From Membranihabitans maritimus (GTDB taxonomy: Bacteria > Bacteroidota > Bacteroidia > Chitinophagales > Saprospiraceae), in contig NZ_JAJSLW010000013.1 in the NCBI RefSeq assembly GCF_021729145.1, positions 1 through 64,000 on the forward strand: a stretch of DNA of 64,000 nucleotides, read 5' to 3'. Every line of letters starts with the position of its first letter. Position 1 is the stretch's first letter. Under the pieces are notes generated by a model. That model searched no databases. It saw nothing but the letters and a program-made list of their open reading frames with translations, and was not told where the DNA came from. Of the stretch, positions 19,944-29,625 are shown piece by piece. The position numbers were made by a program, and so were the translations under genes.

Positions 19944-21053
19944 TTAATTCCAACTCACTTCCAGAATTATTGGATGATCCGTTTCGTATACTACTCCACC
20001 GCCACCTGGAGGAGGTGGTGCCTGCATATAAAACATATTTTCATCCCGTGACAAAGTGGACTTTAACTTATAACTAGTAAGAAGTAAATTATTATCTATT
20101 GTCTCCCCCACATGCTCAAGCGCATAATTTTGTATCGAAAAATACCGGAACGCTTTTCCTGTTTTACTGGGGATATGGTATAGTAATTTCACAAGAAATC
20201 TATTTATTAAGAGTTCCAGATAAACATCTTCGTCAGAGATTTTTATAAATCTTAATAATCTCATGTTAATATTTTCGTCATCCTCGTCGAGGAATTTTCG
20301 CAACATAAGTTTGTAACCAGGTGACCATAGGCTATCCCTTTGATTCCATTTATAAACAAAATTGCACTGTTTATCCATCGATTTTGTAACGAATACATTC
20401 CCATCGTACTTTGAAAATTTATTATAGCTAGAAAACTTTACTGCCTCCGTACATTCCTCCTTAAAATCAATTCCTTTCAAAGGATTTCCAGGCTTCCAAC
20501 TACCAATAAACTCTTCATTTGCTTGTCTACTGTTGGTTGAGCAGAGATATATTCCATTTTCTAAACCTATAAGGTATCTCACAGGAGGATCCATGTGAAA
20601 AATATCCAGGAATTCACCATCGATACCATATCGATTGATTTTTTTAAGATATTGATCAGCAACCAATAAATGATTTCCATTTAAATCATAAACCATATCG
20701 GCAACAGACATTATCTCTTGTGGGCCTTTTCCTTTTTCAACTATTCTTTTGGCCTCCCCAGACTTTGAATTAACAGTGTATATACCATTATTGGCATAAC
20801 CGTAAACAATGTATTGATCTTTTGCTTTCAATACCTGATCAACTCTCTTAATCGGGACATCTTCCCCCACCCAAACCGTATCGCTAGATAAGATCTGATC
20901 GCTTTTCAATTCGTAAAAGGTATCTATTTTAGGTATATCGACATTGATGGTTATGATCGAACTATCCCCTTCTCCGGAAATAATTTCTTCCCCTTTCTTT
21001 CCAGTATTTTCCTGGTCCTGACAGGTAATGCCTAAAAATATCACCAAAACCAA
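19944..21053 (-). CDS. 6-bladed beta-propeller lipoprotein (copy 1), unusual start
   Basis: Paralogue of the following gene, with the same blade motifs (VPIKRVDQVLKAKDQYIVYG, GKGPQEI) and a lipobox LGITC. No ATG exists upstream of the lipobox in this frame. The TTG at 21053 would leave only a ten-residue signal without positive charge. The frame stays open upstream, and an ATT at 21084-21086 would give MRYLSNNFIVWLVLVIF, a much better lipoprotein signal. The start is thus either a rare codon or was lost by mutation or error. The pair is likely co-transcribed (gap about 11 bp). Confidence 0.7.
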   Translation of the reverse strand: MVLVIFLGITCQDQENTGKKGEEIISGEGDSSIITINVDIPKIDTFYELKSDQILSSDTVWVGEDVPIKRVDQVLKAKDQYIVYGYANNGIYTVNSKSGEAKRIVEKGKGPQEIMSVADMVYDLNGNHLLVADQYLKKINRYGIDGEFLDIFHMDPPVRYLIGLENGIYLCSTNSRQANEEFIGSWKPGNPLKGIDFKEECTEAVKFSSYNKFSKYDGNVFVTKSMDKQCNFVYKWNQRDSLWSPGYKLMLRKFLDEDDENINMRLLRFIKISDEDVYLELLINRFLVKLLYHIPSKTGKAFRYFSIQNYALEHVGETIDNNLLLTSYKLKSTLSRDENMFYMQAPPPPGGGGVVYETDHPIILEVSWN

Positions 21054-21189
21054 CCAGACAATAAAATTATTACTTAAATAGCGAATATCGATAACACTTC
21101 AATTTATATTTTGAATTTTATACATAATACAAAATATACAATAAACTACAAATTAAAAAATTGAAACAAAAATAAATTTCACACTAATT

Positions 21190-22371
21190 TCATACAATTT
21201 TCACCACATCATTAGCTCGTGTATCGACATCACCACCAATACTTTTTAATAATACACATCCGGGCCGTTTCCCTATTTCAAAAGACCCCAATTCACTATC
21301 CAGGCCAAGGGCCTCCGCTCCGTTAATCGTTGCCCATTCCAATACTTCATCAAAAGAAAGAAAACTGTTATATTTTAAAATAGTCAGGATCTCGGACCAA
21401 ATTGATAACCGCCAGTTGGAACTATAACTATCCGTACCAATACAAATAGGCAAACCGGACTCCTTCCAAAGCTCATAACGAGGTAGCTGGTTCTCAATAA
21501 ATAAATTGGCATTGGGACAGGTTACAAGATATCCATTGATCGCTGATGCCTTTATCGCTTTGAAGTCAGATTCCCGAGACTGGGTATTATGTACAAACAA
21601 CATCTTTTGTGGCAATGGGCTAAAAGATAAGTAAGAAGCCAACGAAGATGTTCCCGTGGGTTGAAAATGAGTAATTGGTGCACCCAATTCGCTAAAAAAC
21701 TTCCTGTACCCGGATTCCTGTCCTAAGAACAAACGGTCTTCTTCAATATTTTCCTGCATGTGTATGCTCCAAATAGCTTCTGACGTATTACTTTCATATA
21801 TTCTTCGATGTAAATGCTCACTTACAGTATACGGGGCATGAGGTACGATTGATTTTCGATGCTTTCCAAGTCCTGGAACCGATTCATAGGCCGGGTAAAA
21901 ATTGTTATAGAATTGTTCTGTTTTTACAGGATCCAAAAAATCAAACATTTCAACAAATGAATAATAGGAGATATTGCTATTTGCCTTTACAGTAGCTGTA
22001 TGAATAGCATTACAAATATCACCTACTGCCATTATTCCTCCTTCATGCATTTCTTCATCTGCTTTGACTATAGCATCCAAAATAACTTCCTCCGGAAACT
22101 CTCGCATAGAAATTACCGATTGTAAAAAGTGAAGTAACCCTGTTCCCGTATTGATCTTCCCTTTCATATGCGAAAGCTCCAGGTGACAATGAGCATTAAC
22201 AAACCCCGGCACTAAAATACCATTATAGGCTTCCACCTTTCCGGGTTCAATCATATTTGCTTCTACTATATCTGATAGAACCTCCCCCTCAAAAACCAAT
22301 ACTTTCCCTTCCATGGGGTTTCCTTTGACGGGTAAGATTTTGTCCGCTGTAATATATCTTTTCTGATTCAT
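21190..22371 (-). CDS. Amidohydrolase-family deaminase/hydrolase
   Basis: A 393-residue metal-dependent hydrolase of the ATZ/TRZ/cytosine-deaminase-like group. It shows NAHCHLE with the metal-binding His61 and His63, HAPYTVS, IHMQENIEED, LFVHNTQS, and a GTDSYSSNW motif with the last Asp ligand. Such enzymes deaminate purine-like or aminofutalosine-like compounds or remove halogens from triazines. A role in the futalosine menaquinone pathway is possible, but nothing nearby supports it. Its start overlaps the stop of the DUF1015 gene by 4 bp, so the two are translated together. Confidence 0.82.
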   Translation of the reverse strand: MNQKRYITADKILPVKGNPMEGKVLVFEGEVLSDIVEANMIEPGKVEAYNGILVPGFVNAHCHLELSHMKGKINTGTGLLHFLQSVISMREFPEEVILDAIVKADEEMHEGGIMAVGDICNAIHTATVKANSNISYYSFVEMFDFLDPVKTEQFYNNFYPAYESVPGLGKHRKSIVPHAPYTVSEHLHRRIYESNTSEAIWSIHMQENIEEDRLFLGQESGYRKFFSELGAPITHFQPTGTSSLASYLSFSPLPQKMLFVHNTQSRESDFKAIKASAINGYLVTCPNANLFIENQLPRYELWKESGLPICIGTDSYSSNWRLSIWSEILTILKYNSFLSFDEVLEWATINGAEALGLDSELGSFEIGKRPGCVLLKSIGGDVDTRANDVVKIV

Positions 22372-23387
22372 ATGGGTACATTAACAATTTTTGAAGTCAT
22401 TTTGGGCTCTATCCAGGTTGTCTTGGGAGGCATGGTCACACCCCTGATTGATTCTTCCAACAATAGTTCACTGGGAACAGGAGCAAATATGAAGATAAAT
22501 TCATTTAAGTTGCTATTAATACTTTTATGGTTAATTGTAGGATTCAAATGGGGTACATACTCAATTTTAATTTTCCTCCATTCTTCTTTTCTTGTATCAG
22601 GACGTACAGATAAAATGTGTTTGTGAAATAAAAACACATCAAGTGTGTCAACAGAACTTTCAAACGAAATACCTTTATCCTTCCAGGACAGTTCCCACAA
22701 AACATTACTTTCTATACATACAAATCTACCCGGTTGAATCACATCGGGAATAGTCTCGATTTGCTTTTTTTCACAATGGGTATTGAGCCGATCCCACCAT
22801 TCCAATTTTATCTCATTTGGTATAATAATTCTTCGTTCGAAAGAATAGATAGCTATTTGCTGATGACTAAAAAAACCGGTATATAAACCTTTGCTTTTAT
22901 TGCCTTTTTGTAAATATTCGTTATAAGCCGCTGTTCGATGATGCCCATCTCCAATAACCATGTTATCTACTGTATCAAAAAGCGATTTTAATTGATCTCC
23001 CCATTGGGGGTCATCTGTATGCTTCAATTCATACATTATGCCCCTTCGGTTATAGGTAGTAAGAGACTTCCCCATATCAAACCCCGCCCGTAAATGATCA
23101 ATGATCTCATCTGTTTCTTTAAATATGGCAAAAATTGGTTTTTCAGCTATTTCCCTATTTCTCAGGTTTATCGATTTACTCTGGACTTTTTCCGGTAAAA
23201 TATTTTCATGTGGATATAAAGAAGACAAACTCCCGGGTGCTATTCTACCCAAAAAACCAATTGGATTTTGGATCTCCGGATCCATGATCTTAAGTAATAA
23301 AAACTGATGAGGGTATCCGGGCACAAAAAACGGACGGTTCAAATTTTCCCAGATGCACTGGTTTAGATCGAGGGGAATTATCTTCAT
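22368..23387 (-). CDS. DUF1015 family protein (SerK-like)
   Basis: A 339-residue protein with the family's hallmark DGHHRTAAYNEY at about 142-153 and an N-terminal part that begins with the usual prolines and Asp. Some members of DUF1015 (SbnI/SerK) are free-serine kinases; most are uncharacterised. This copy is shorter than many relatives (about 400 residues). It overlaps the amidohydrolase gene by ATGA, which suggests a linked job. A kinase role is only an inference. Confidence 0.78.
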   Translation of the reverse strand: MKIIPLDLNQCIWENLNRPFFVPGYPHQFLLLKIMDPEIQNPIGFLGRIAPGSLSSLYPHENILPEKVQSKSINLRNREIAEKPIFAIFKETDEIIDHLRAGFDMGKSLTTYNRRGIMYELKHTDDPQWGDQLKSLFDTVDNMVIGDGHHRTAAYNEYLQKGNKSKGLYTGFFSHQQIAIYSFERRIIIPNEIKLEWWDRLNTHCEKKQIETIPDVIQPGRFVCIESNVLWELSWKDKGISFESSVDTLDVFLFHKHILSVRPDTRKEEWRKIKIEYVPHLNPTINHKSINSNLNEFIFIFAPVPSELLLEESIRGVTMPPKTTWIEPKMTSKIVNVPI

Positions 23388-23450
23388 ATTTTAAAATTAA
23401 AACATAAAGATAACTGACAATAATAGATGGAAGAACAATCCGGTAAAGTA

Positions 23451-23960
23451 TTACTTAATCATTTTGAGAAATGATCGCACGAACACGGATTCACTTTTGT
23501 TTTCAAGGTTAGAAAGGAATCGATCTGATTTCACAGCATAATGTTTGATTTCACAAATCATATTGATTGTTTCGGCAGATATTTCCCCATTCATTTTTGT
23601 AGGGCAAAATTTTTCGAGCATTTCAAGAAAAGGGGTCAACTCTTTTTTCCTTCGATAGGCAATCGCACACTGCAACATCTCGAATGTATTCTTGTTTGCC
23701 ACATAATATTCCTTTCTACGATCTTTTTGATATTCTTTTTTGACAAAGCCTGCATCTATAAGTTGGGTGAGATTGGTGGAAATACATCCTCTTGAAATAG
23801 ATAAAGAATCCTGTAATTCTTCAGCGGGAACCGGCGTATCAGCCGTTAGCAAATAAGAATGGATTGTAGCCATTTTTTTACTCATTCCCCAGGCAACTGC
23901 TACATCAGCCCATTCTTCAACAAATTTTTCCCTTGTACATGATTTAGTTTCCACTTCCAT
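23451..23960 (-). CDS. GbsR/MarR-family transcriptional regulator
   Basis: A 169-residue winged-helix protein. The opening VEEWADVAVAWGMSKKMATI and the helix-turn-helix SISRGCISTNLTQLIDAGFV are typical for the GbsR group of MarR-like regulators. The C-terminal helices probably dimerise. Its first 17 bp overlap the end of gcvT, so it is co-transcribed with it. The target is unknown; the nearby glycine-cleavage and cell-wall genes are candidates. Confidence 0.85.
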   Translation of the reverse strand: MEVETKSCTREKFVEEWADVAVAWGMSKKMATIHSYLLTADTPVPAEELQDSLSISRGCISTNLTQLIDAGFVKKEYQKDRRKEYYVANKNTFEMLQCAIAYRRKKELTPFLEMLEKFCPTKMNGEISAETINMICEIKHYAVKSDRFLSNLENKSESVFVRSFLKMIK

Positions 23961-25056
23961 AATTCTTCACATTGATAAACGGCGGTTTTACAATTCTTCC
24001 TTCGAAATATTTCTTCCCATTGGACACTAGAATTTCCTTATTATTTTTCACATAATTTACAGGAACATATCCCAAACCAATAGGTTTTTGTAAACACGGT
24101 GAGTAGGTACCAGAACTAACGACGCCGATTTCTTTTTGATCCCTATTACAGATCACAAAACCAGATCTTGCCACTCTCCTTCCACCTAATTCAAATCCGA
24201 TCAATGTATTAACAACACCTTTAGACTTTTGTTTAACCAATGCTTCTTTTCCGATAAATGAATTCTTCGATTTTAATTTAGTAATCCAGCCTAATCCGGC
24301 TTCCAAAGGGGTCGTATTTTCATCAATATCATTTCCATAAAGGCAATATCCCATTTCCATTCGCAGCGTATCTCTTGCTCCCAAGCCGGCAAGAGCCAAT
24401 TCATATTCTTCTGCTGCTTTGACAATTGCTTCCCATACCTCTCCAAGGTTTTCGTTTTCCACATATAATTCAAATCCACCACTTCCGGTATATCCCGTAT
24501 TAGAAATTATTACATTCTCCGTATTTGCAACCTTCCCAACGCTAAAATGATAAAAGGGGATATTCCTTATATTTTCTTTTGTAATCTTATCTAGTATATT
24601 GGTTGCATCCGGTCCCTGCAAAGCTATGAGTCCTATTGATTCCGAAATATTCTCCGTATAACAATCCCTGGGTTTATTCTCAATCAACCAGTCCCAATCC
24701 TTTCGTATATTGGATGCATTAACTACCATCATATACTTATGTTCATTCATCCGGTAGATGATCAAATCGTCAATAATCCCTCCTTTTTCGTTGGTCATAG
24801 TAGTATACTGTGCCTGTCCGACCTTTGTTCTGGATAAATCATTGGTAGTAATCTTCTGTAGAACCGCCAAAGCTTCATTTCCTTCCACGATAAACTCCCC
24901 CATATGGGATACATCAAACATTCCTACGGAATTCCTTACTGCCATATGCTCTTCCTGAATACCCGTATACTGTATAGGCATTTGATATCCTGCAAAATCA
25001 GTCATTTTAGCCCCTGCCGCTACATGATAATCGTACAAAGCCGTTTTCTTACTCAT
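23944..25056 (-). CDS. gcvT: Glycine cleavage system T protein (aminomethyltransferase)
   Basis: A 370-residue GcvT of normal length. It opens with LYDYHVAAGAKMTDFAGYQMP, followed by VGMFDVSHMGE, the folate-binding fold, LQGPDA and YTGSGGFELYV. It moves the aminomethyl carbon of H-protein-bound glycine to tetrahydrofolate, releasing ammonia. The other glycine-cleavage genes (gcvH, gcvP) are not in the window. It sits 3 bp downstream of the HEAT-cyclophilin gene and overlaps the GbsR-like gene, so it is part of a long minus-strand operon. Confidence 0.95.
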   Translation of the reverse strand: MSKKTALYDYHVAAGAKMTDFAGYQMPIQYTGIQEEHMAVRNSVGMFDVSHMGEFIVEGNEALAVLQKITTNDLSRTKVGQAQYTTMTNEKGGIIDDLIIYRMNEHKYMMVVNASNIRKDWDWLIENKPRDCYTENISESIGLIALQGPDATNILDKITKENIRNIPFYHFSVGKVANTENVIISNTGYTGSGGFELYVENENLGEVWEAIVKAAEEYELALAGLGARDTLRMEMGYCLYGNDIDENTTPLEAGLGWITKLKSKNSFIGKEALVKQKSKGVVNTLIGFELGGRRVARSGFVICNRDQKEIGVVSSGTYSPCLQKPIGLGYVPVNYVKNNKEILVSNGKKYFEGRIVKPPFINVKNYGSGN

Positions 25057-25059
25057 CCA

Positions 25060-27060
25060 TTAATATTTTATGTTAATTTCCTGAATTACATCCCCTCGCT
25101 CCAATTGCCTTACAACTTCCATATTATTTATCACTTTACCAAATATTGTATATTTCCCATTCAAATGCAAAGTAGGTCTGTGGGTAACAAACCATTGTTG
25201 ACTTTCCGTATGTTTTCCTGCAGAGGCCATCCCCACATATCCTTCATCATCAAAATATTCCGGTCCCAGCTCCGAACGTATCGTATAATCCAGACTACCG
25301 TATCCATCCCCCCGGTTCCCTCCGCCCTGGACAACAAAGTTAGGCACCACCCTATGAAATGGTTTCTTATTAAAATACCCCGCTTCCGCTAATTCCACAA
25401 AATTAACAACTGTAGCGGGTGCATGCTCCGTATACAACTGAATTTCAAAGCTACCTTTTTCTGTATTTACCTCAGCCCTACTGCTGGTACTTAGACTTTT
25501 ATACAGCGTCCAATCAATTGGATGGGTATAATTCTCTTTCACTTTATAAAAATCACTATCAAAATTTTCACCCAAAACAGCAGCTTTAGCCTTTTTCAAT
25601 GAAATCATCGCTTCTACACCTCCCGGCATACTAATTTTTTGTTGGACCAAATTCCATTTTTCATCTCTCTTTTTCAATTCGGGAAAAAACTCGGCATTCT
25701 CTCCAATAAAAGCACTAATAAGTGAAACCGCAGCTGCATCTGCTTCCAACCAACGGTCTACAAGGAAATCCTTTGCAGCTGTTGTTAAATTTCCGGAGGA
25801 CTCCTTTGTAATTTGAATTACGGACTCAATTATTGATGTGCGAACAGCCAGATTTTCATCTTCATCATACCACTGCAATAGTCTCGAAAGAGTAGAAGGG
25901 TTATATCCGCATGCCCGAATCAGGTCGGATTTAAGATAAGGGTCTGTTGTTCGGTTATATTGTTGATACACCAACTGTTGATTCATATTTCTAAACCTGT
26001 TATTGGTTATATACCTATTGGCAATAGCAAAGATCTTATATTTTATTTCCTTACGAAAATTAGCAAATGCCCAGTCCAAATATGTCTGTGAATAGGCAGA
26101 ACTACCGTGTTCAATAATCAAATCAGCTGCTTCCCGGGCCACTTCCAGATTAGAATCCCGCACCCCTTTGGCCAACAACGCATGCGTTCTGTTTTTGGAA
26201 AAATTCAAAGCCCCTCTCAGCATTTGAATCCGGACTCTGAAATCCTCCTCCCTTGAAAAATTCCTACTCATCCATGCATATCCATCGCCTGCAGTTTTTC
26301 CCAAAGATTCCGCTAAAAACATCCTGATATTGGGGTTTCTTTCATTTTCTATAGCATCTAATAGTTCTTGTGAAAATTCACTTAAACTGACATCTTTCGC
26401 AGTGGCTAGATATTGAGCAGCAAAAAGTTTTACATTATAACTATATACTGAATCACTTACAAATTGAACCATTAAAGAAGTTGCTTTAGGATGTGAAAAT
26501 CCGCGGTAAGCCATATTCAAAATCCCCAACGCCTGCCCCTGTAATAATAATGTATCCTTGTAAGTATATGTAGAAATAGTTGCTAAAGCGCTCAAATAAC
26601 TACTGTCTCCACATTTACCAATACCCTCTAAGGCATATTTAAAAGCTAGAGGATCAACCCCCATGGTATCTTGCTGACTAAAAACTTCCATTAAATAAGG
26701 AACAGATTCAGGACTTCTAAGTTGCCCCAAACTATATAAGGCAGCTCTTCTGACTTCCGGAATAGTATCCGACAGCAAAGATCCTAATTGTTTGGCAATT
26801 GATCCATCACCAATATCCGAGATTATCCTCGCTGAAAAGGCTCTGAATGAAGGATCTTTATGATGGAAAAATGGCAATAGAGAATCAATTTCCCAACGGT
26901 CCCGGTGATCATATACTTTTTGAAAGGCTGCTGAGTCTAAATTGATATTGACTTCGGTAATCACTTTCTCCGAATTTGAAACAAATTCAGAATCACTACA
27001 TGAAATAACAATAAAAAGCAAGAGTCCTTTGAGGACAACAAATAAAAACGATCTAGCCAT
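25060..27060 (-). CDS. HEAT-repeat lipoprotein with C-terminal cyclophilin domain
   Basis: A 666-residue protein. The signal ends in VISC, a lipobox. Residues about 50-450 hold repeated helical HEAT/PBS-like units (for example FRAFSARIISDIGD, VRRAALYSLGQL). The last 160 residues form a cyclophilin: VNFVELAEAGYFN, FHRVVPNFVVQGG, MASAGKHTESQQWF and LNGKYTIFGKV carry most of the usual active-site residues. It should be a peptidyl-prolyl isomerase anchored at the membrane, with the HEAT part as scaffold, and could assist envelope protein folding. It lies between the PBP1A gene and gcvT. Confidence 0.88.
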   Translation of the reverse strand: MARSFLFVVLKGLLLFIVISCSDSEFVSNSEKVITEVNINLDSAAFQKVYDHRDRWEIDSLLPFFHHKDPSFRAFSARIISDIGDGSIAKQLGSLLSDTIPEVRRAALYSLGQLRSPESVPYLMEVFSQQDTMGVDPLAFKYALEGIGKCGDSSYLSALATISTYTYKDTLLLQGQALGILNMAYRGFSHPKATSLMVQFVSDSVYSYNVKLFAAQYLATAKDVSLSEFSQELLDAIENERNPNIRMFLAESLGKTAGDGYAWMSRNFSREEDFRVRIQMLRGALNFSKNRTHALLAKGVRDSNLEVAREAADLIIEHGSSAYSQTYLDWAFANFRKEIKYKIFAIANRYITNNRFRNMNQQLVYQQYNRTTDPYLKSDLIRACGYNPSTLSRLLQWYDEDENLAVRTSIIESVIQITKESSGNLTTAAKDFLVDRWLEADAAAVSLISAFIGENAEFFPELKKRDEKWNLVQQKISMPGGVEAMISLKKAKAAVLGENFDSDFYKVKENYTHPIDWTLYKSLSTSSRAEVNTEKGSFEIQLYTEHAPATVVNFVELAEAGYFNKKPFHRVVPNFVVQGGGNRGDGYGSLDYTIRSELGPEYFDDEGYVGMASAGKHTESQQWFVTHRPTLHLNGKYTIFGKVINNMEVVRQLERGDVIQEINIKY

Positions 27061-27087
27061 TAAAAAAATAAATTTCGCACAAAGATA

Positions 27088-29625
27088 TTATCCTTCAAAG
27101 AATTCCTCCTCTTCTGACACCTCTTCTGGATGATTTAACATTTCATCATCCTTTTTTTCGTATAAATCACAATCAATATTTATATCCAACTCCCCAGGTG
27201 GTTTGAAAAACCTGGCACCTGTGTCAAAATTTATTTCTTCATCGTTCTCGACAGATTTCATAAAATGGGCAAAAATAGGGCGCGCCATTACAGACCCCTG
27301 CCCCATACTTAGATTCCGAAAACGAATCCAACGGTCCTCACCACCGACCCATACCCCGGTAACCAGGTTCGGAGTAATTCCCATATACCATCCATCAGTC
27401 TGATTCTGGGTTGTTCCGGTTTTACCGCCGTTTTCCGTCTTTAACTCATTGATACCCGGCCTTCCCACTGCAACATTTTTCAGCATATCTACCATAACAT
27501 AATTTGCATCGGGCTGAAGTGCCTGTTGACTTTCAGAAATAGACCTGTAAATAACTTTACCGTTTTCATCCGTTATTCTCCGAATAAATGAAGGCGTTAC
27601 GTAGGTTCCGTTATTCGCAAAAGTAGCGTATGCACCGGTCATTTGCATCAAGGTGAGATCTGGCACACCCAGGCATATAGAGGGTTGATGAGGCAAATAA
27701 TTCCGGTCTATCCCCATATTGGAAGCCAGTTTAATAACCGGCTCAACATCCCGAAGTTGCTTCATCAAATAAACACTAACTGAGTTTTTTGATTGCCGCA
27801 AACCTTCATAAAGGGTTATTGGTTCCTGTAAATATTCATCATTAGAATTTTTGGGATCCCAAATTTCCTGTAGGTGAAAATTGCCTTCCCCGGGATTAAT
27901 AAAATACTTGCGATCCATAACCTTTGTGCATGGTGATATTCCCTGGATCGCAATGGAAGTCGCATAGACAAAGGGTTTGAATGTTGACCCTACCTGTCTT
28001 CGGGTAAATACATGATCTTGTTGAAAATATTTGAAATTGGCACCACCTACCCAGGCTTTTACGTATCCGGTTCCAGGTTCAATTGACAACACACCGGATT
28101 GCAGGATCATTCTGTGGTATTTAATAGAATCCATGGGAGACATCACTGTGTCTTTCTCATGATCCTCATTTTCATAGGTGAAAATTTTCATTTCTACAGG
28201 AGTAGCAAAGATTTTTTCTGCTTTCTCCTTAAAATTCAGCCATTTTTTACGCAAAACTTTAAATTCATCACTTTGAGCAACTTCCAATAAATACTTTGCC
28301 CTATCCTGAGTAATTAACTTACTCTCAATTAATGAATTAAAATATACTTGATCCGTAGCCGCACTATTAAGTACTTCCAATGTATACGGTGTAAATTCAA
28401 TATTGGAAAAAGAGGATTCAATCTCTTGAAGATTTGGATCAAAATCACTTGCCTTCATAGATTTGTACCGTGGTGATTCCATCACCATATTTTCAAGATG
28501 CCTTTTCTTGAGAGCAATATAATCATCATCACTACCATATGACCAGGGTGTGGCCCCATAGCTCCAATGTGTTTCAAAGGTCTTTTGCAAACCTGATAAG
28601 TGAGCCTCTACAGCCTGTTCTGCATATTTTTGCATATTCGGGTCAAGGGTCGTATAAATTTTCAATCCATCCTTTTCAAGATTCCAATGTGTACCATCCG
28701 GTTTTTTATATTCATCCTTGGAAAGGATCATTTCATTTACATACTTTTTCAACTCCATCCTGAAATAAGGAGCAGGTCCTTTATCGTGAGAAGTTCTACT
28801 AAACCGGGACATATCTATAGGCTCCATCTTCAGGGAATCAAAATCAGTTTTCGTAAGGTGATCATGTTTATACATTTGATATAAAACAACATTCCTTCGA
28901 TCTAATGCTCTTTCCGGAAAAAGCCTGGGGTTATAAAAACTGGGATTCTTTAACATCCCTACAAGCATAGCGGATTCGGTTAACGTCAATTCAGAAGGTG
29001 CAGAATTAAAATAGGTTTCAGAGGCGGCACGTATTCCATGAGAATCATATAAAAAGTCAAACTCATTAAGATACATGCTAATGATCTCTTCTTTGGTATA
29101 ACTACGCTCCAGTTTTACAGCAGTAATCCACTCTTTTAATTTTTGAGGCGACCGCTGAAGTAAGTTCCCTGCAGGTTGATTTGTATACAATAACTTGGCC
29201 AGTTGCTGTGAAATTGTACTACCTCCCCCCGAACTTTCCTGGCCGAGGATCACACTCTTGACAAGAACACGTAATAGTGCCTGAAAATCTATCCCGGAAT
29301 GATTGAAATATCGTTCGTCCTCTGTCGATATCAACGCCGTAAGTACATTCTTCGAAAGGTCATTATAGGTGACAGGGACTCTGTTTTCAATGAAAAACCT
29401 TCCCATTTCAGAATTATCACTAAAGTATACCTCTGTAGCAATATCATCGGTAGGATTTTCCAAATCTTCGAATGTTGGCAATTTTTGTAAACTAATAACA
29501 AAAATGATTAGAAAAGCCGACAAGACACCGCCAATGATTGCAATCCAAAGTCCTTTTACTAACGCTTTTTCCCATTTGGGACTCTCTTTAGAACTTCCAG
29601 AATTCTTATTTTCCTTCTCAGGCAT
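27088..29625 (-). CDS. mrcA: Penicillin-binding protein 1A (class A PBP)
   Basis: An 845-residue bifunctional peptidoglycan synthase. A transmembrane segment (about 27-47) precedes a GT51 glycosyltransferase domain with Glu102 in STEDERYFNH and the TISQQLAKLLY motif. The transpeptidase domain has Ser547 in GSTFKPF, Ser612-Lys-Asn614 and Lys735-Thr-Gly. It polymerises and cross-links peptidoglycan in the periplasm. The Asp/Glu-rich C-terminus is often seen in this family. It overlaps the end of aroB by 8 bp. Confidence 0.95.
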   Translation of the reverse strand: MPEKENKNSGSSKESPKWEKALVKGLWIAIIGGVLSAFLIIFVISLQKLPTFEDLENPTDDIATEVYFSDNSEMGRFFIENRVPVTYNDLSKNVLTALISTEDERYFNHSGIDFQALLRVLVKSVILGQESSGGGSTISQQLAKLLYTNQPAGNLLQRSPQKLKEWITAVKLERSYTKEEIISMYLNEFDFLYDSHGIRAASETYFNSAPSELTLTESAMLVGMLKNPSFYNPRLFPERALDRRNVVLYQMYKHDHLTKTDFDSLKMEPIDMSRFSRTSHDKGPAPYFRMELKKYVNEMILSKDEYKKPDGTHWNLEKDGLKIYTTLDPNMQKYAEQAVEAHLSGLQKTFETHWSYGATPWSYGSDDDYIALKKRHLENMVMESPRYKSMKASDFDPNLQEIESSFSNIEFTPYTLEVLNSAATDQVYFNSLIESKLITQDRAKYLLEVAQSDEFKVLRKKWLNFKEKAEKIFATPVEMKIFTYENEDHEKDTVMSPMDSIKYHRMILQSGVLSIEPGTGYVKAWVGGANFKYFQQDHVFTRRQVGSTFKPFVYATSIAIQGISPCTKVMDRKYFINPGEGNFHLQEIWDPKNSNDEYLQEPITLYEGLRQSKNSVSVYLMKQLRDVEPVIKLASNMGIDRNYLPHQPSICLGVPDLTLMQMTGAYATFANNGTYVTPSFIRRITDENGKVIYRSISESQQALQPDANYVMVDMLKNVAVGRPGINELKTENGGKTGTTQNQTDGWYMGITPNLVTGVWVGGEDRWIRFRNLSMGQGSVMARPIFAHFMKSVENDEEINFDTGARFFKPPGELDINIDCDLYEKKDDEMLNHPEEVSEEEEFFEG

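Noticed and set aside
24904-25392. 162-codon plus-strand frame
   Set aside because: Antisense to gcvT and the cyclophilin domain; no family features.
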